64,000 bases of DNA from Chitinophaga sp. H8. Lineage in GTDB: Bacteria; Bacteroidota; Bacteroidia; Chitinophagales; Chitinophagaceae. The position numbers and the translations under genes are program-made. Under the pieces are notes generated by a model. It saw only the letters and a program-made list of their open reading frames with translations. It did not search any database and had not been told where the DNA came from. Below, piece by piece: positions 32,945 to 41,547 of this stretch. The stretch is taken from positions 1,240,001 through 1,304,000 of the forward strand of contig NZ_JBEXAC010000001.1 in assembly GCF_040567655.1 (NCBI RefSeq), read 5' to 3'. How positions within the stretch are numbered: the stretch's first letter is position 1; each line of letters starts with the position of its first letter.

Positions 32945-35900
32945 AAAACAGGCGATACCTATTGTATTGGCTTTTTGCGCTTTTTCCACTAATCGCAGGC
33001 ACTCATAAGGTCTATTCCCAATCGGCACCACAGACAGGTGCCGCCGTACCCAAAGCAATCCGGGGACTCATAACAGATGAGGGTGGAAAACCCATACCAG
33101 GCGTTTCGGTTGCTCAAAAAGGCACCACAACCGGCACCACAACAGACCCGCATGGGCTGTTTGAATTAAAAGCGGCTGCAGGCGACACCATTTATGTGCG
33201 TCATATCGGATATAAAACGAAGGAATTTGCGGTAACAGCCTCCGAATTCTATAACATAGAACTGCCGCTGCAATCCACTTACCTGGGAGATGTGGTCGTA
33301 ACAGCCCTGGGCATTAAAAGAAGTAAAAAAGAACTCAGTTACGCCGTGGGAGAAGTGAAAGGCGAAGAGCTTAATAAAGCAAAAGAAATGAATGTGGTCA
33401 ACTCCCTCGCAGGAAGGGAACCTGGTGTAATAATAAATCAAACAGCAGGAGGGCCGGGCGGAAGCACCCGGATATTAATCAGGGGGAACACTTCTCTCAC
33501 TGGAAACAATCAGCCCTTGTTTGTGGTAGATGGCGTGCCACTGGACAATACCAATTTTGGCTCAGCTGGTGCCTTTGGCGGATTTGATCTGGGTGACGGG
33601 ATGTCTACCATAAACCCGGATGATGTGGAAACTATTTCAGTGCTAAAAGGACCCGCAGCAGCTGCGCTCTATGGCAGCAGGGCCGCCCATGGTGTGGTAC
33701 TCGTTACCACAAAAAAAGGAAAGACCAGTAAAAACAACCGGTTAGGCGTCGAGATAAATTCCAATACCACGGTAGAATTTCAGGCCACCAAATATGATCA
33801 TCTGCAAAAAATATATGGGCAGGGATTTGGCGGTATTTTGCAGCTGGATGAATCCGATTCTAAATCATCATCTTCCAGTTGGGGACCTAAATATGATAAA
33901 GGCCTTATGTTTACTTCCTTCGATAAAGTAGCAAGGCCCTTTGTAAATATCCGGGATAATATAGATGGCTTTTTCCGCACCGGCATTACAGCTACCAATG
34001 CAGTCAGTTTAAACAGCGTTAAGGAAAACAATAACTTCCGGATGAGCTATACGAACCTTGCCAACAGGGATATTATGCCTAATGCCCGTTTAGCCCGGAA
34101 CACAGTTGACTTGAGAAATGTGGCAAAAATAGGTACCCGGCTGGAACTGGACCTTAAAGTAAATTATCTGAACGAAACCGTATTGAACCGCCCGGCATTG
34201 TCAGATGCAAGAACCAATGTGGCAAACAATCTCATGAACCTGGCCGGAAATATCGATCAGCGCTGGCTCAGGGACAATTATAAAAATGAAGATGGCACTT
34301 ACTATGACTGGAACCGGGGCGATGTATGGAATATAAATCCCTACTGGATTCAATATGCTATGGAAAATAAATCCAATAAAGACAAGTATTTTGGGGTAGC
34401 CTCCTTAAAATATGATGTTTCTAAGGATTTGTTCTTCAAACTCACCGGTGGCGGAGAAAATGTAAATTTCCGGTTTATGGACTATGTTCCCTATTCCACG
34501 CCCGGTGAACTGGACGGCAAGATGCAGGAAACCTCCTTTGAAAACCGGTCCTATAATATTGAATTAATAGGTAATTACCGGAAAAAAATAAAAGATATCG
34601 ATCTTAGTGTGACGCTTGGAGGTAATATTTATAATGTCAATAACCGCTCCGAATCTGTACTTGCGAAAAACATGATCCTCCGGGAAACCGTTTCCCTGCA
34701 AAGTTTTCTGCAAAAAGAAATTACGAAAGGTCGTTATCAAAAGGAAATCAACTCCCTGTTTTCTATGGTAAACCTCTCTTACAGGCAATGGGCCAACCTG
34801 GACCTTACTTTAAGGAGAGATCAGTCGTCTACCCTTCCGCTTAATAACAATACCTATTATTATCCCTCTGCAGGTGGTAACATCATTTTCACAGAGCTGC
34901 TGCCCAAAAACGCGATGCTGAATTTTGGGAAAATCAGAGCCTCATGGGCACAGGTAGGTAGTGATACCGATCCTTATATGCTGGATTTAAACTACCGGAT
35001 GACGGACAAAACGTACGACCGGTATCCTACAGGTTATATCAGCTCAACTGTTATTCCAAACAGCCATTTAAAACCAACTAAAACCAATTCAATTGAAGCA
35101 GGGCTGGACCTGAAAATGGTGCATGACAGGGTTGGCCTGAGTGTTACCTACTATAATCAAACCAGTAATAATCAGATTATGTATGTACCTACTTCCGTTA
35201 GTTCCGGCTACGCCGCCATGCTCGTCAATGCCGGTAATCTGAGAAATGCCGGTGTAGAAATAGCGCTTAGCGCCCGTATCATAGATAAGAAAGATTTTTC
35301 CTGGGACCTGAACCCCAACTTCGCCCGTAATGTAAACAAAGTGCTTTCCTTAACAGAAGGAATCGAAAGCCTGGAAATTGCGGCCGCCCGCTGGCTGGGA
35401 GTGAAAGTACTAGCCATTCCTGGAGAAGAATATGGTGTGATCATGGGACAGGATTTTGTAAGAAATGAAGAAGGCCGTAGAATCATTAATCCTGATAATG
35501 GGTTGCCCGAAGTAGGTGCTGATATGAAGAAGCTGGGCAGGGCTATGTGGAAATGGACGGGTGGTGGTACCATGGCGTTTCGTTACAAAAACTTTAACCT
35601 ATCTGCCGTTTTTGACGCCAAGTTTGGCGCCGATCTTTTTACCATGACAGCCAGAACCCTTACCAAATCAGGTAAAACACTCAACACCGTAGCCGGTAGG
35701 GATGCATGGATGGCGTCAGAAGAACAACGGTTGAGCGCAGGTATTGCCAAGGGTAACTGGAAACCCACAGGAGGTTTTGTTGCAGATGGTGTTATTGCAG
35801 AAAAAGGCCCTGACGGCACTGTGTCCTACAAAGAAAATGACATCTATATAGATCCGAATACCTACTGGGATTATATCTCGGACAAAACAGCCGTACCTTA

Positions 35901-36147
35901 TATCTATGACAACAGCTACGTAAAAGTGCGGGAAATCATCGTTGGTTATACCTTTCCCCAAAAACGTATTGGCGGGTTTGCAGAAAGCCTCACGCTTTCT
36001 TTTGTAGCAAGAAACCCCTGGATTGTTTATAAGAATGTACCCAATATTGATCCCGACTCCAACTATAACACATCTGCAGTAGGATTGGAGTATGGTTCCA
36101 TTCCTACCAGAAGAAGTTTTGGGCTAAACATCAATGCAAAATTTTAA
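32941..36147 (+). CDS. SusC/RagA-type TonB-linked outer membrane transporter (PUL 1)
   Basis: 1068 residues. Signal peptide, then a carboxypeptidase-regulatory-like domain (IRGLITDEGGKPIPGVSVAQ), a plug domain (VNSLAGREPGVIINQ, TRILIRGNTSLTGNNQPLFV, VLKGPAAAALYGSRAAHGVV) and a C-terminal beta-barrel ending in NINAKF. The protein imports oligosaccharides across the outer membrane with energy from TonB, forming a complex with the SusD lipoprotein encoded next. No N-terminal STN signalling domain, as expected for a locus controlled by a hybrid two-component regulator. Confidence 0.95.
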   Translation: MKNRRYLLYWLFALFPLIAGTHKVYSQSAPQTGAAVPKAIRGLITDEGGKPIPGVSVAQKGTTTGTTTDPHGLFELKAAAGDTIYVRHIGYKTKEFAVTASEFYNIELPLQSTYLGDVVVTALGIKRSKKELSYAVGEVKGEELNKAKEMNVVNSLAGREPGVIINQTAGGPGGSTRILIRGNTSLTGNNQPLFVVDGVPLDNTNFGSAGAFGGFDLGDGMSTINPDDVETISVLKGPAAAALYGSRAAHGVVLVTTKKGKTSKNNRLGVEINSNTTVEFQATKYDHLQKIYGQGFGGILQLDESDSKSSSSSWGPKYDKGLMFTSFDKVARPFVNIRDNIDGFFRTGITATNAVSLNSVKENNNFRMSYTNLANRDIMPNARLARNTVDLRNVAKIGTRLELDLKVNYLNETVLNRPALSDARTNVANNLMNLAGNIDQRWLRDNYKNEDGTYYDWNRGDVWNINPYWIQYAMENKSNKDKYFGVASLKYDVSKDLFFKLTGGGENVNFRFMDYVPYSTPGELDGKMQETSFENRSYNIELIGNYRKKIKDIDLSVTLGGNIYNVNNRSESVLAKNMILRETVSLQSFLQKEITKGRYQKEINSLFSMVNLSYRQWANLDLTLRRDQSSTLPLNNNTYYYPSAGGNIIFTELLPKNAMLNFGKIRASWAQVGSDTDPYMLDLNYRMTDKTYDRYPTGYISSTVIPNSHLKPTKTNSIEAGLDLKMVHDRVGLSVTYYNQTSNNQIMYVPTSVSSGYAAMLVNAGNLRNAGVEIALSARIIDKKDFSWDLNPNFARNVNKVLSLTEGIESLEIAAARWLGVKVLAIPGEEYGVIMGQDFVRNEEGRRIINPDNGLPEVGADMKKLGRAMWKWTGGGTMAFRYKNFNLSAVFDAKFGADLFTMTARTLTKSGKTLNTVAGRDAWMASEEQRLSAGIAKGNWKPTGGFVADGVIAEKGPDGTVSYKENDIYIDPNTYWDYISDKTAVPYIYDNSYVKVREIIVGYTFPQKRIGGFAESLTLSFVARNPWIVYKNVPNIDPDSNYNTSAVGLEYGSIPTRRSFGLNINAKF

Positions 36148-36151
36148 AGTC

Positions 36152-37774
36152 ATGAATCTCTTTTTATATAGAAACGCAGTATTCCTGCTACTTTTTACCG
36201 GATGCCTGTGTGTAGGCAGTTGCAAGAAAGACTATGAGCAGCTAAATAAAAATCCGGAAGTAGCCACCAGCATAAATCCTAACTCACAGCTTACCTACAT
36301 CCAGCTGTCTATTGGGGGGGACTGGCTTTTAATGCAGCCCTTTACCATGTACTATTCAGGGTTTGTGCAACAACTTCAGGGAGATTGGGCTGCCACCCAC
36401 TATGGTGGAGAATACCTGATAGAAGATGCACAGTTCCAGCAGCCCTGGGACCGTATCTATACCACACACCTGAAAAACCTGACAGATATATTGTGGCGGA
36501 CGGAGGGTCAGGAACAATGGACCAATGTAAATGCTGTTGCCCGTATATTAAAAGCCTACTTCTTTCTCATACTAACGGATATGTACGGCGATATTCCTTA
36601 TAGTGAGGCAGATATGGGATATATCCACCAAAATATATCACCAAAATTTGATACACAGGAATCCATTTATGCAGATATGCATGCACAACTATTACAGGCT
36701 GAAGAACAATTGCGCAGCGATGGTGATAATGTAACTGGTGATGTAATGTATAATGGAGATATTAAAAAATGGAAAACATATGCGAACACCCTTAACCTGA
36801 GAATTAGCATGCGTTTGACAAAAAAAGACCCAGTGTTGGCACGGCAGTGGATCGACGCTATTGTGGCCAATAGAAGTGGCTTTATAAAGGAGGGAGATGA
36901 TGGTATACTGAAGTATACGAATATACTGGATTGGGACCCCAACGAGTTTCGTCGTAATGGACTGGCCCAGCTATGGCGCAGCAGGGAAAATTATCCCATG
37001 CCGTACTTGTGCACCACCCTGTGGAATATGTTAAAAAATACCGAGGACCCCCGCTTACTGGTACTGGCACGTTGCTATGCGGAAGATTCCAATGACCCGG
37101 ATTTAAGAACAGATCTTACTGATTTTATTGTTAGAAATGGTCCTTTAGGTATTAACCAGCTGGAAGCTGTGAAGCCAGGATTTTATTGGTGGGACAACTG
37201 GCCCGCCGGATTTGTACAGGATGGTATTTACTATGGTAAAGAGTGCCGGCCACAGCTCAATAAAGGGTTTGTAAAAGGTAGTGCACCCTATATTACACTT
37301 AGCTACGCAGAAACAGCACTCTTGTTGTCGGAAGCCAAATTAAGATGGAATGATTTACCCATACAGGGGTCCGCAGAGGAACATTATACAAAGGGTGTGC
37401 AGGCAGCCATAAAACTATTAACCGTCTTTGACCTGGATCAAAAAATCCTTCCCGAAGAAACAACCGCCTATCTGGTCAGGAACCCTTTTCCTGCCGACCG
37501 GGAAAGCCGGCTGAAAAGTATTAATGAACAACTATGGCTACTGCATATTACTAATCCGCCGGAAGCATTTTCCAACTGGAGAAGATCGGGCTACCCGGTA
37601 CTAAAACCATCCACGGAATATGGTGCATTGGTGAAGGATTCCAGGACAATTCCCCGGCGTTTAAAATATCCGTTGTTCGAACAAACCTATAACCCCCGTG
37701 GCTATAAGGAGGCGGTAACCCGGATGGGAGGAACAGACAGTTGGAACATTCCCGTTTGGTGGGATCATCAATAA
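36152..37774 (+). CDS. SusD/RagB-family glycan-binding lipoprotein (PUL 1)
   Basis: 540 residues from the ATG at 36152, four bases after susC. The N-terminus is a lipoprotein signal followed by CKKDYEQLNKNPEVATS. The body is alpha-helical (TPR-like) with RILKAYFFLILTDMYGDIPYSEA and YAETALLLSEAKLRWNDLP, resembling the SusD_2-type branch. It binds glycan at the cell surface as the lid of the SusC channel. The end of the coding sequence is close to the next lipoprotein gene. Confidence 0.92.
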   Translation: MNLFLYRNAVFLLLFTGCLCVGSCKKDYEQLNKNPEVATSINPNSQLTYIQLSIGGDWLLMQPFTMYYSGFVQQLQGDWAATHYGGEYLIEDAQFQQPWDRIYTTHLKNLTDILWRTEGQEQWTNVNAVARILKAYFFLILTDMYGDIPYSEADMGYIHQNISPKFDTQESIYADMHAQLLQAEEQLRSDGDNVTGDVMYNGDIKKWKTYANTLNLRISMRLTKKDPVLARQWIDAIVANRSGFIKEGDDGILKYTNILDWDPNEFRRNGLAQLWRSRENYPMPYLCTTLWNMLKNTEDPRLLVLARCYAEDSNDPDLRTDLTDFIVRNGPLGINQLEAVKPGFYWWDNWPAGFVQDGIYYGKECRPQLNKGFVKGSAPYITLSYAETALLLSEAKLRWNDLPIQGSAEEHYTKGVQAAIKLLTVFDLDQKILPEETTAYLVRNPFPADRESRLKSINEQLWLLHITNPPEAFSNWRRSGYPVLKPSTEYGALVKDSRTIPRRLKYPLFEQTYNPRGYKEAVTRMGGTDSWNIPVWWDHQ

Positions 37775-37791
37775 CACTAAAAGCAATCTTT

Positions 37792-38181
37792 ATGACTAAT
37801 ATAAAAAAAATGGCCGTTAATCTGTTTTACTGCAGTTGTATATTATTCCTGTTTTCCTGTAGTAAAAAGACAACGGAGGAAAGCGTTAGCCCCAATGATT
37901 ACCCGCGTATTATTGCTACGAAGCCCGGTTGGCCCCTGAAAAATGAAAATGGTGACTTACCGGTGTTTAATGTCAGGAAAAACGAAGTTCTCCAATTCAC
38001 CGTCATGTATTCACCCACTTCTTCAGCCGTTTTGCGGTGGATCATTGATGGTACAGAAGTAGGTACCGGCGGTACTTTCAGTTTCCAGGCGGGAGAGGCG
38101 AAAAAACATACGATTCTTCTTCAGCTCTCTTCTCCGGTGGCTACTACCACCAGGGAAGGAGTCATTAACGTTTACGAGTAG
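37792..38181 (+). CDS. Small PUL lipoprotein, possible surface glycan-binding protein
   Basis: 129 residues from the ATG at 37792. Lipoprotein signal with FLFSCSKKTTEES. The mature part is a single predicted beta-sandwich (VLQFTVMYSPTSSAVLRWII, TFSFQAGEAKKHTILLQL), resembling a PKD/Ig-type fold. No family is recognised with confidence. Position between susD and the GH5 gene suggests a surface binding or spacer role. Its TAG stop directly abuts the next ATG. Confidence 0.65.
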   Translation: MTNIKKMAVNLFYCSCILFLFSCSKKTTEESVSPNDYPRIIATKPGWPLKNENGDLPVFNVRKNEVLQFTVMYSPTSSAVLRWIIDGTEVGTGGTFSFQAGEAKKHTILLQLSSPVATTTREGVINVYE

Positions 38182-39312
38182 ATGAAAAAACATACTTTAT
38201 TTATACTGCTGGCCACCCTGCTTCTTGTCCTTTCCTGCTCAGGGAAACAAGAGGCAGGTAATTTTTCTACCGTAAAACAGGAGCACGTTATTTCCAATCC
38301 CTTTGATATCCGCAAGGGGATTAATATTGCGCACTGGTTGTCGCAGAGTAACAGAAGAGGTCAGGAAAGAGATCAGTACCTACAGGAGCACGAAATCAAA
38401 AATCTTGCAACTCTGGGATTCGATCATATCCGGCTCCCCGTAGATGAAGCGCAGCTGTTTACAGCAGAAGGGGAGTTGGATACCGAAACGGTACAACTAC
38501 TGCACCGCGCTATTGGCTGGTGCAAAAAATACCATCTCCGGGTAATAGTAGATCTGCACATATTGCATTCGCATGATTTCGGCAATGCTATCCGTCCGCT
38601 TTGGACAAGTAAGGAAGCCCGTGATCAGTTCGAAAATTTATGGCTTCAATTAAACAGCGAGTTAAGGCAATATCCGAATGACTTGGTCGCCTATGAATTG
38701 CTGAACGAACCTGTGGCTCCGGACAATGAAGTATGGAATGAACTGGCCAACCGCGTGATCCGCATTATCCGGGCAGCCGCGCCCCAACGGGTGCTATTTA
38801 TTGGTGCCAACCAGTATAACAATATAGATCACCTAAAGCAGCTGGATATACCCGCGGGCGATCCAAATATTGTGCTGAGTTTCCACTGGTATGAACCTTA
38901 TCCGTTAACGCACTACCGTGCCTCCTGGACGCCATTTGCCCATCTGCATATTCCCGTAATTTATCCCGGTGTACCGGTTACATCTGCGGATTATGCCAGG
39001 CTGGAGGAAACTGATCAATGGAAGCTGAAGCCCTATCAGCACATCTACAGTAAGGAAACTATCAAGAGCCAGATACAGGCGGCGTTTCACCTGGCACGGA
39101 AAAGGGGGCTGTCGTTACATTGCGGCGAGTTCGGATGTTTGCCGGCTGCGGATGCTGCCAGCCGTTACCGCTGGTACCAGGACCTGGTATCCATTTTTAC
39201 CGCATTCAACATCCCTTACACCGCATGGGAGTATAAAGAAATATTTGGTTTTAGTGACCGGAGCGGCGCCATAAAGGATAGTACCTTATTAAATATCCTG
39301 GTACAGAAATAA
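38182..39312 (+). CDS. Glycoside hydrolase family 5 lipoprotein (cellulase-like)
   Basis: 376 residues. Lipoprotein signal with LVLSCSGK. The GH5 TIM barrel has GFDHIRLPVDEAQLF, VIVDLHILHSHDFGN, YELLNEPVAPD with acid/base Glu176, and LHCGEFGCLP with nucleophile Glu316. FHWYEPYPLTHY holds the conserved His and Tyr. It should cut a beta-glycan backbone (endo- or exo-acting) at the cell surface. The subfamily cannot be fixed by eye. Follows the small lipoprotein gene with no gap. Confidence 0.9.
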   Translation: MKKHTLFILLATLLLVLSCSGKQEAGNFSTVKQEHVISNPFDIRKGINIAHWLSQSNRRGQERDQYLQEHEIKNLATLGFDHIRLPVDEAQLFTAEGELDTETVQLLHRAIGWCKKYHLRVIVDLHILHSHDFGNAIRPLWTSKEARDQFENLWLQLNSELRQYPNDLVAYELLNEPVAPDNEVWNELANRVIRIIRAAAPQRVLFIGANQYNNIDHLKQLDIPAGDPNIVLSFHWYEPYPLTHYRASWTPFAHLHIPVIYPGVPVTSADYARLEETDQWKLKPYQHIYSKETIKSQIQAAFHLARKRGLSLHCGEFGCLPAADAASRYRWYQDLVSIFTAFNIPYTAWEYKEIFGFSDRSGAIKDSTLLNILVQK

Positions 39313-39324
39313 GACGGCAAGACT

Positions 39325-39408
39325 ATAAGAGCAGGCATCAGTGCCTGCTCTTATGGCGTTAACGCCTACTATATAAACCCTGCAATTAACGCCGGTATGC
39401 CTACCGGC
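39325..39408. repeat. Cluster of three consecutive palindromes
   Basis: Palindrome 1 is a 13-bp stem with a TCAG loop: ATAAGAGCAGGC (39325-39336) opposite GCCTGCTCTTAT (39343-39354). Palindrome 2, GGCGTTAACGCC (39355-39366), follows without a gap. Palindrome 3 is GCCGGTA/TACCGGC around TGCC (39391-39408). They fill the gap between the GH5 and GH28/49-like genes. The first may slow or end transcription, though a T-run is lacking. Confidence 0.75.
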
Positions 39409-39451
39409 ATGACCTACTATGATCATTTATTTCTCACTAAAAAAAAGAAAC

Positions 39452-41452
39452 ATGAAACACTTGCCATTTCTTCTGTTCATTTGTTTTATTTCTTGTACCA
39501 AAAATCTAAAAGAACAGCCGGACCCGATGGCTGTTCCCAAACAGGAAAAGCTGCACACAAAGCTATTGTCTGGCATGGTCACGGTTTATCCATTCCCTTC
39601 CGGTCTTCCGGCCACCTACAAATCCACCCTTTTTTCCGTCAATGCGGAGTCAAGTTCCGTTCCCATTTATAATGCCGGCAATAACAGTTGGGGGCAACCG
39701 GTATCTTATGGTTCTTTTGACATGACCGGTCCGGTAACTGTCACTATTACGCCTTCTTTTCCATTTACCTCTTTCAAACTACTCCCTCAATCGTTGGGTA
39801 TAACGGGTATCAAGAGCGGCAGCACTATTTCTTTTACGTTGTCATCACCCGCTAATGTTTCGCTGGTGTTGGATAATAACTACCAGGGAAGAGTGCTGCA
39901 CCTTTTTGCACAGGCCCCGGAAGCAGGTATCCCTACTTCGTCAGATCCCAATGTAATTTACTATGCTCCTGGTTACTATGATCTCAGCGCACAACCGCCT
40001 ATTCAACCAACATCGTCCCAAACCCTGTATATTGCCGGTGGGGCCGTGATCCGCGGGCGTATCAAAATCAGCAATGCCAGTAACGTTACGGTGCGGGGCC
40101 GGGGTATTCTGGTAAATGATTATGATGCGGCGTCAGATAATATTGCGCTGGCGGCAGAAATGGTTTCCAACAGTACTATCAGGGACATTATCGTTAACCG
40201 GAATACTGGTAGCTGGACGTCTTCTATGTGGGGTTGCAGTAATCTTAATGTTATCAACTACAAGGCAGTAAGTCCCCGCTTTGCCAGTACAGATGGATTT
40301 AATATTACCTCCAGCCATGATATTACTTTCGACAGCGCGTTTATTCATTCAGCAGATGATGCCATCGCTATCAAAGGAATGTCGGACCAGCCGCCTGCAG
40401 CCTCTCTGCCCATTTATAACATTGTTTATAAAAATGCACAGTTATGGGCAGATGCCAATAATGCGATCGGTATCGGAGCAGAAACAAGAGCTTCCCGCTT
40501 TGAAAACATTACCTTCAATAATATTGATATTCTGTACAATTTTGATGACAAGAATCATCCCGATGTATTACCGGATCGTTCTGCCATTAACATCTTTTCC
40601 CTGCACGGGACTTTCTTCAAGGATATTTTTTTTGAAAACATCCGGGTAGAAAATGCCAAAAGGCTCATCAACCTTCATATGGATGAAACCTTCTATTTTG
40701 GGGCACTTACCGGAAACTGGACTACCTTCCCCGGCAACATGCAAAATATACAATACCGCAACATTACTTCCAGTTCCGGTGGCAGCAACCAGATCAAACT
40801 TCAGGGATGGAATGATAGTCATCGTATTGAAGGTGTTTCTTTCGAAAATATTCTCATTAACGGCAGTTACCTGACGCAATTTTCAGATAGCAGGCTGGCG
40901 ATCAACCGTTTTGCAAACGGTATTAAAATTATCCAGCCCGGTGGCACTAAAAAAGGTGATTCTTATAAAGCCTCGGAAGATTTTTCTACTGTGCAGGGTA
41001 AGCGGTATTGGTACTACAGGGGATGGAAAGCCGGTGTAGGCAACTATTCCATGACGTGGAATCCTGATGGTTCCAACCATTGGAGAGGTAATTATTCCTG
41101 GGATGCTATATGGCTGGACGGCGGTACCTTGTTTATGCACCCGGATAATAATGTACAGGCACTTTTAGAATGGCAGGCGCCGAAGTCCGGTACCATCAGA
41201 ATTTCCGGAAGAGTGAAAAAAGGAAGTACCGGTGGTGGTGATGGTGTAAACGTAAGCATCTGGAAAAATAATGTCATGATCTGGCCTTCAGGAGGTAGCT
41301 GGCAAACGATTAATTACAATGATGCCACTGGCTTTGCTCACGACGTTACCATACCTGTTTCCTTTGAAGATATCATTTCATTCCGTGTGGATGCCCGGGC
41401 CAATACGGGATGGGATACTACCAACTGGGAACCCGAAATTACCTATCAATAA
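39452..41452 (+). CDS. GH28/GH49-like beta-helix glycoside hydrolase lipoprotein
   Basis: 666 residues from the ATG at 39452; lipoprotein signal with CFISCTKN. A beta-sandwich N-terminal domain (about 45-160) is followed by a right-handed parallel beta-helix (about 170-500): LYIAGGAVIRGRI, VTVRGRGILVND, TDGFNITSSHDITFDSAFI, HSADDAIAIKG with catalytic-type Asp residues, and IGIGAETRASRFENI. A C-terminal beta-sandwich (about 510-666) looks carbohydrate-binding. Enzymes of this shape cut pectins or alpha-glucans such as dextran. Last plus-strand gene of PUL 1, ending at a shared terminator. Confidence 0.8.
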   Translation: MKHLPFLLFICFISCTKNLKEQPDPMAVPKQEKLHTKLLSGMVTVYPFPSGLPATYKSTLFSVNAESSSVPIYNAGNNSWGQPVSYGSFDMTGPVTVTITPSFPFTSFKLLPQSLGITGIKSGSTISFTLSSPANVSLVLDNNYQGRVLHLFAQAPEAGIPTSSDPNVIYYAPGYYDLSAQPPIQPTSSQTLYIAGGAVIRGRIKISNASNVTVRGRGILVNDYDAASDNIALAAEMVSNSTIRDIIVNRNTGSWTSSMWGCSNLNVINYKAVSPRFASTDGFNITSSHDITFDSAFIHSADDAIAIKGMSDQPPAASLPIYNIVYKNAQLWADANNAIGIGAETRASRFENITFNNIDILYNFDDKNHPDVLPDRSAINIFSLHGTFFKDIFFENIRVENAKRLINLHMDETFYFGALTGNWTTFPGNMQNIQYRNITSSSGGSNQIKLQGWNDSHRIEGVSFENILINGSYLTQFSDSRLAINRFANGIKIIQPGGTKKGDSYKASEDFSTVQGKRYWYYRGWKAGVGNYSMTWNPDGSNHWRGNYSWDAIWLDGGTLFMHPDNNVQALLEWQAPKSGTIRISGRVKKGSTGGGDGVNVSIWKNNVMIWPSGGSWQTINYNDATGFAHDVTIPVSFEDIISFRVDARANTGWDTTNWEPEITYQ

Positions 41453-41477
41453 CTGGTTAATGCCTGATTAAAAATGT

Positions 41478-41507
41478 GGAAGCGCCGGAATTTTACCGGC
41501 GCTTTCC
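41478..41507. terminator. Bidirectional terminator at the end of PUL 1
   Basis: GGAAGCGCCGG pairs with CCGGCGCTTTCC (one bulge); A/T-rich sequence lies on both sides. It separates the convergent beta-helix enzyme and regulator genes. Confidence 0.8.
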
Positions 41508-41547
41508 TTATTAAGTGGCTTTGTAGCTTTTAGTGTCAGTTGTTATT

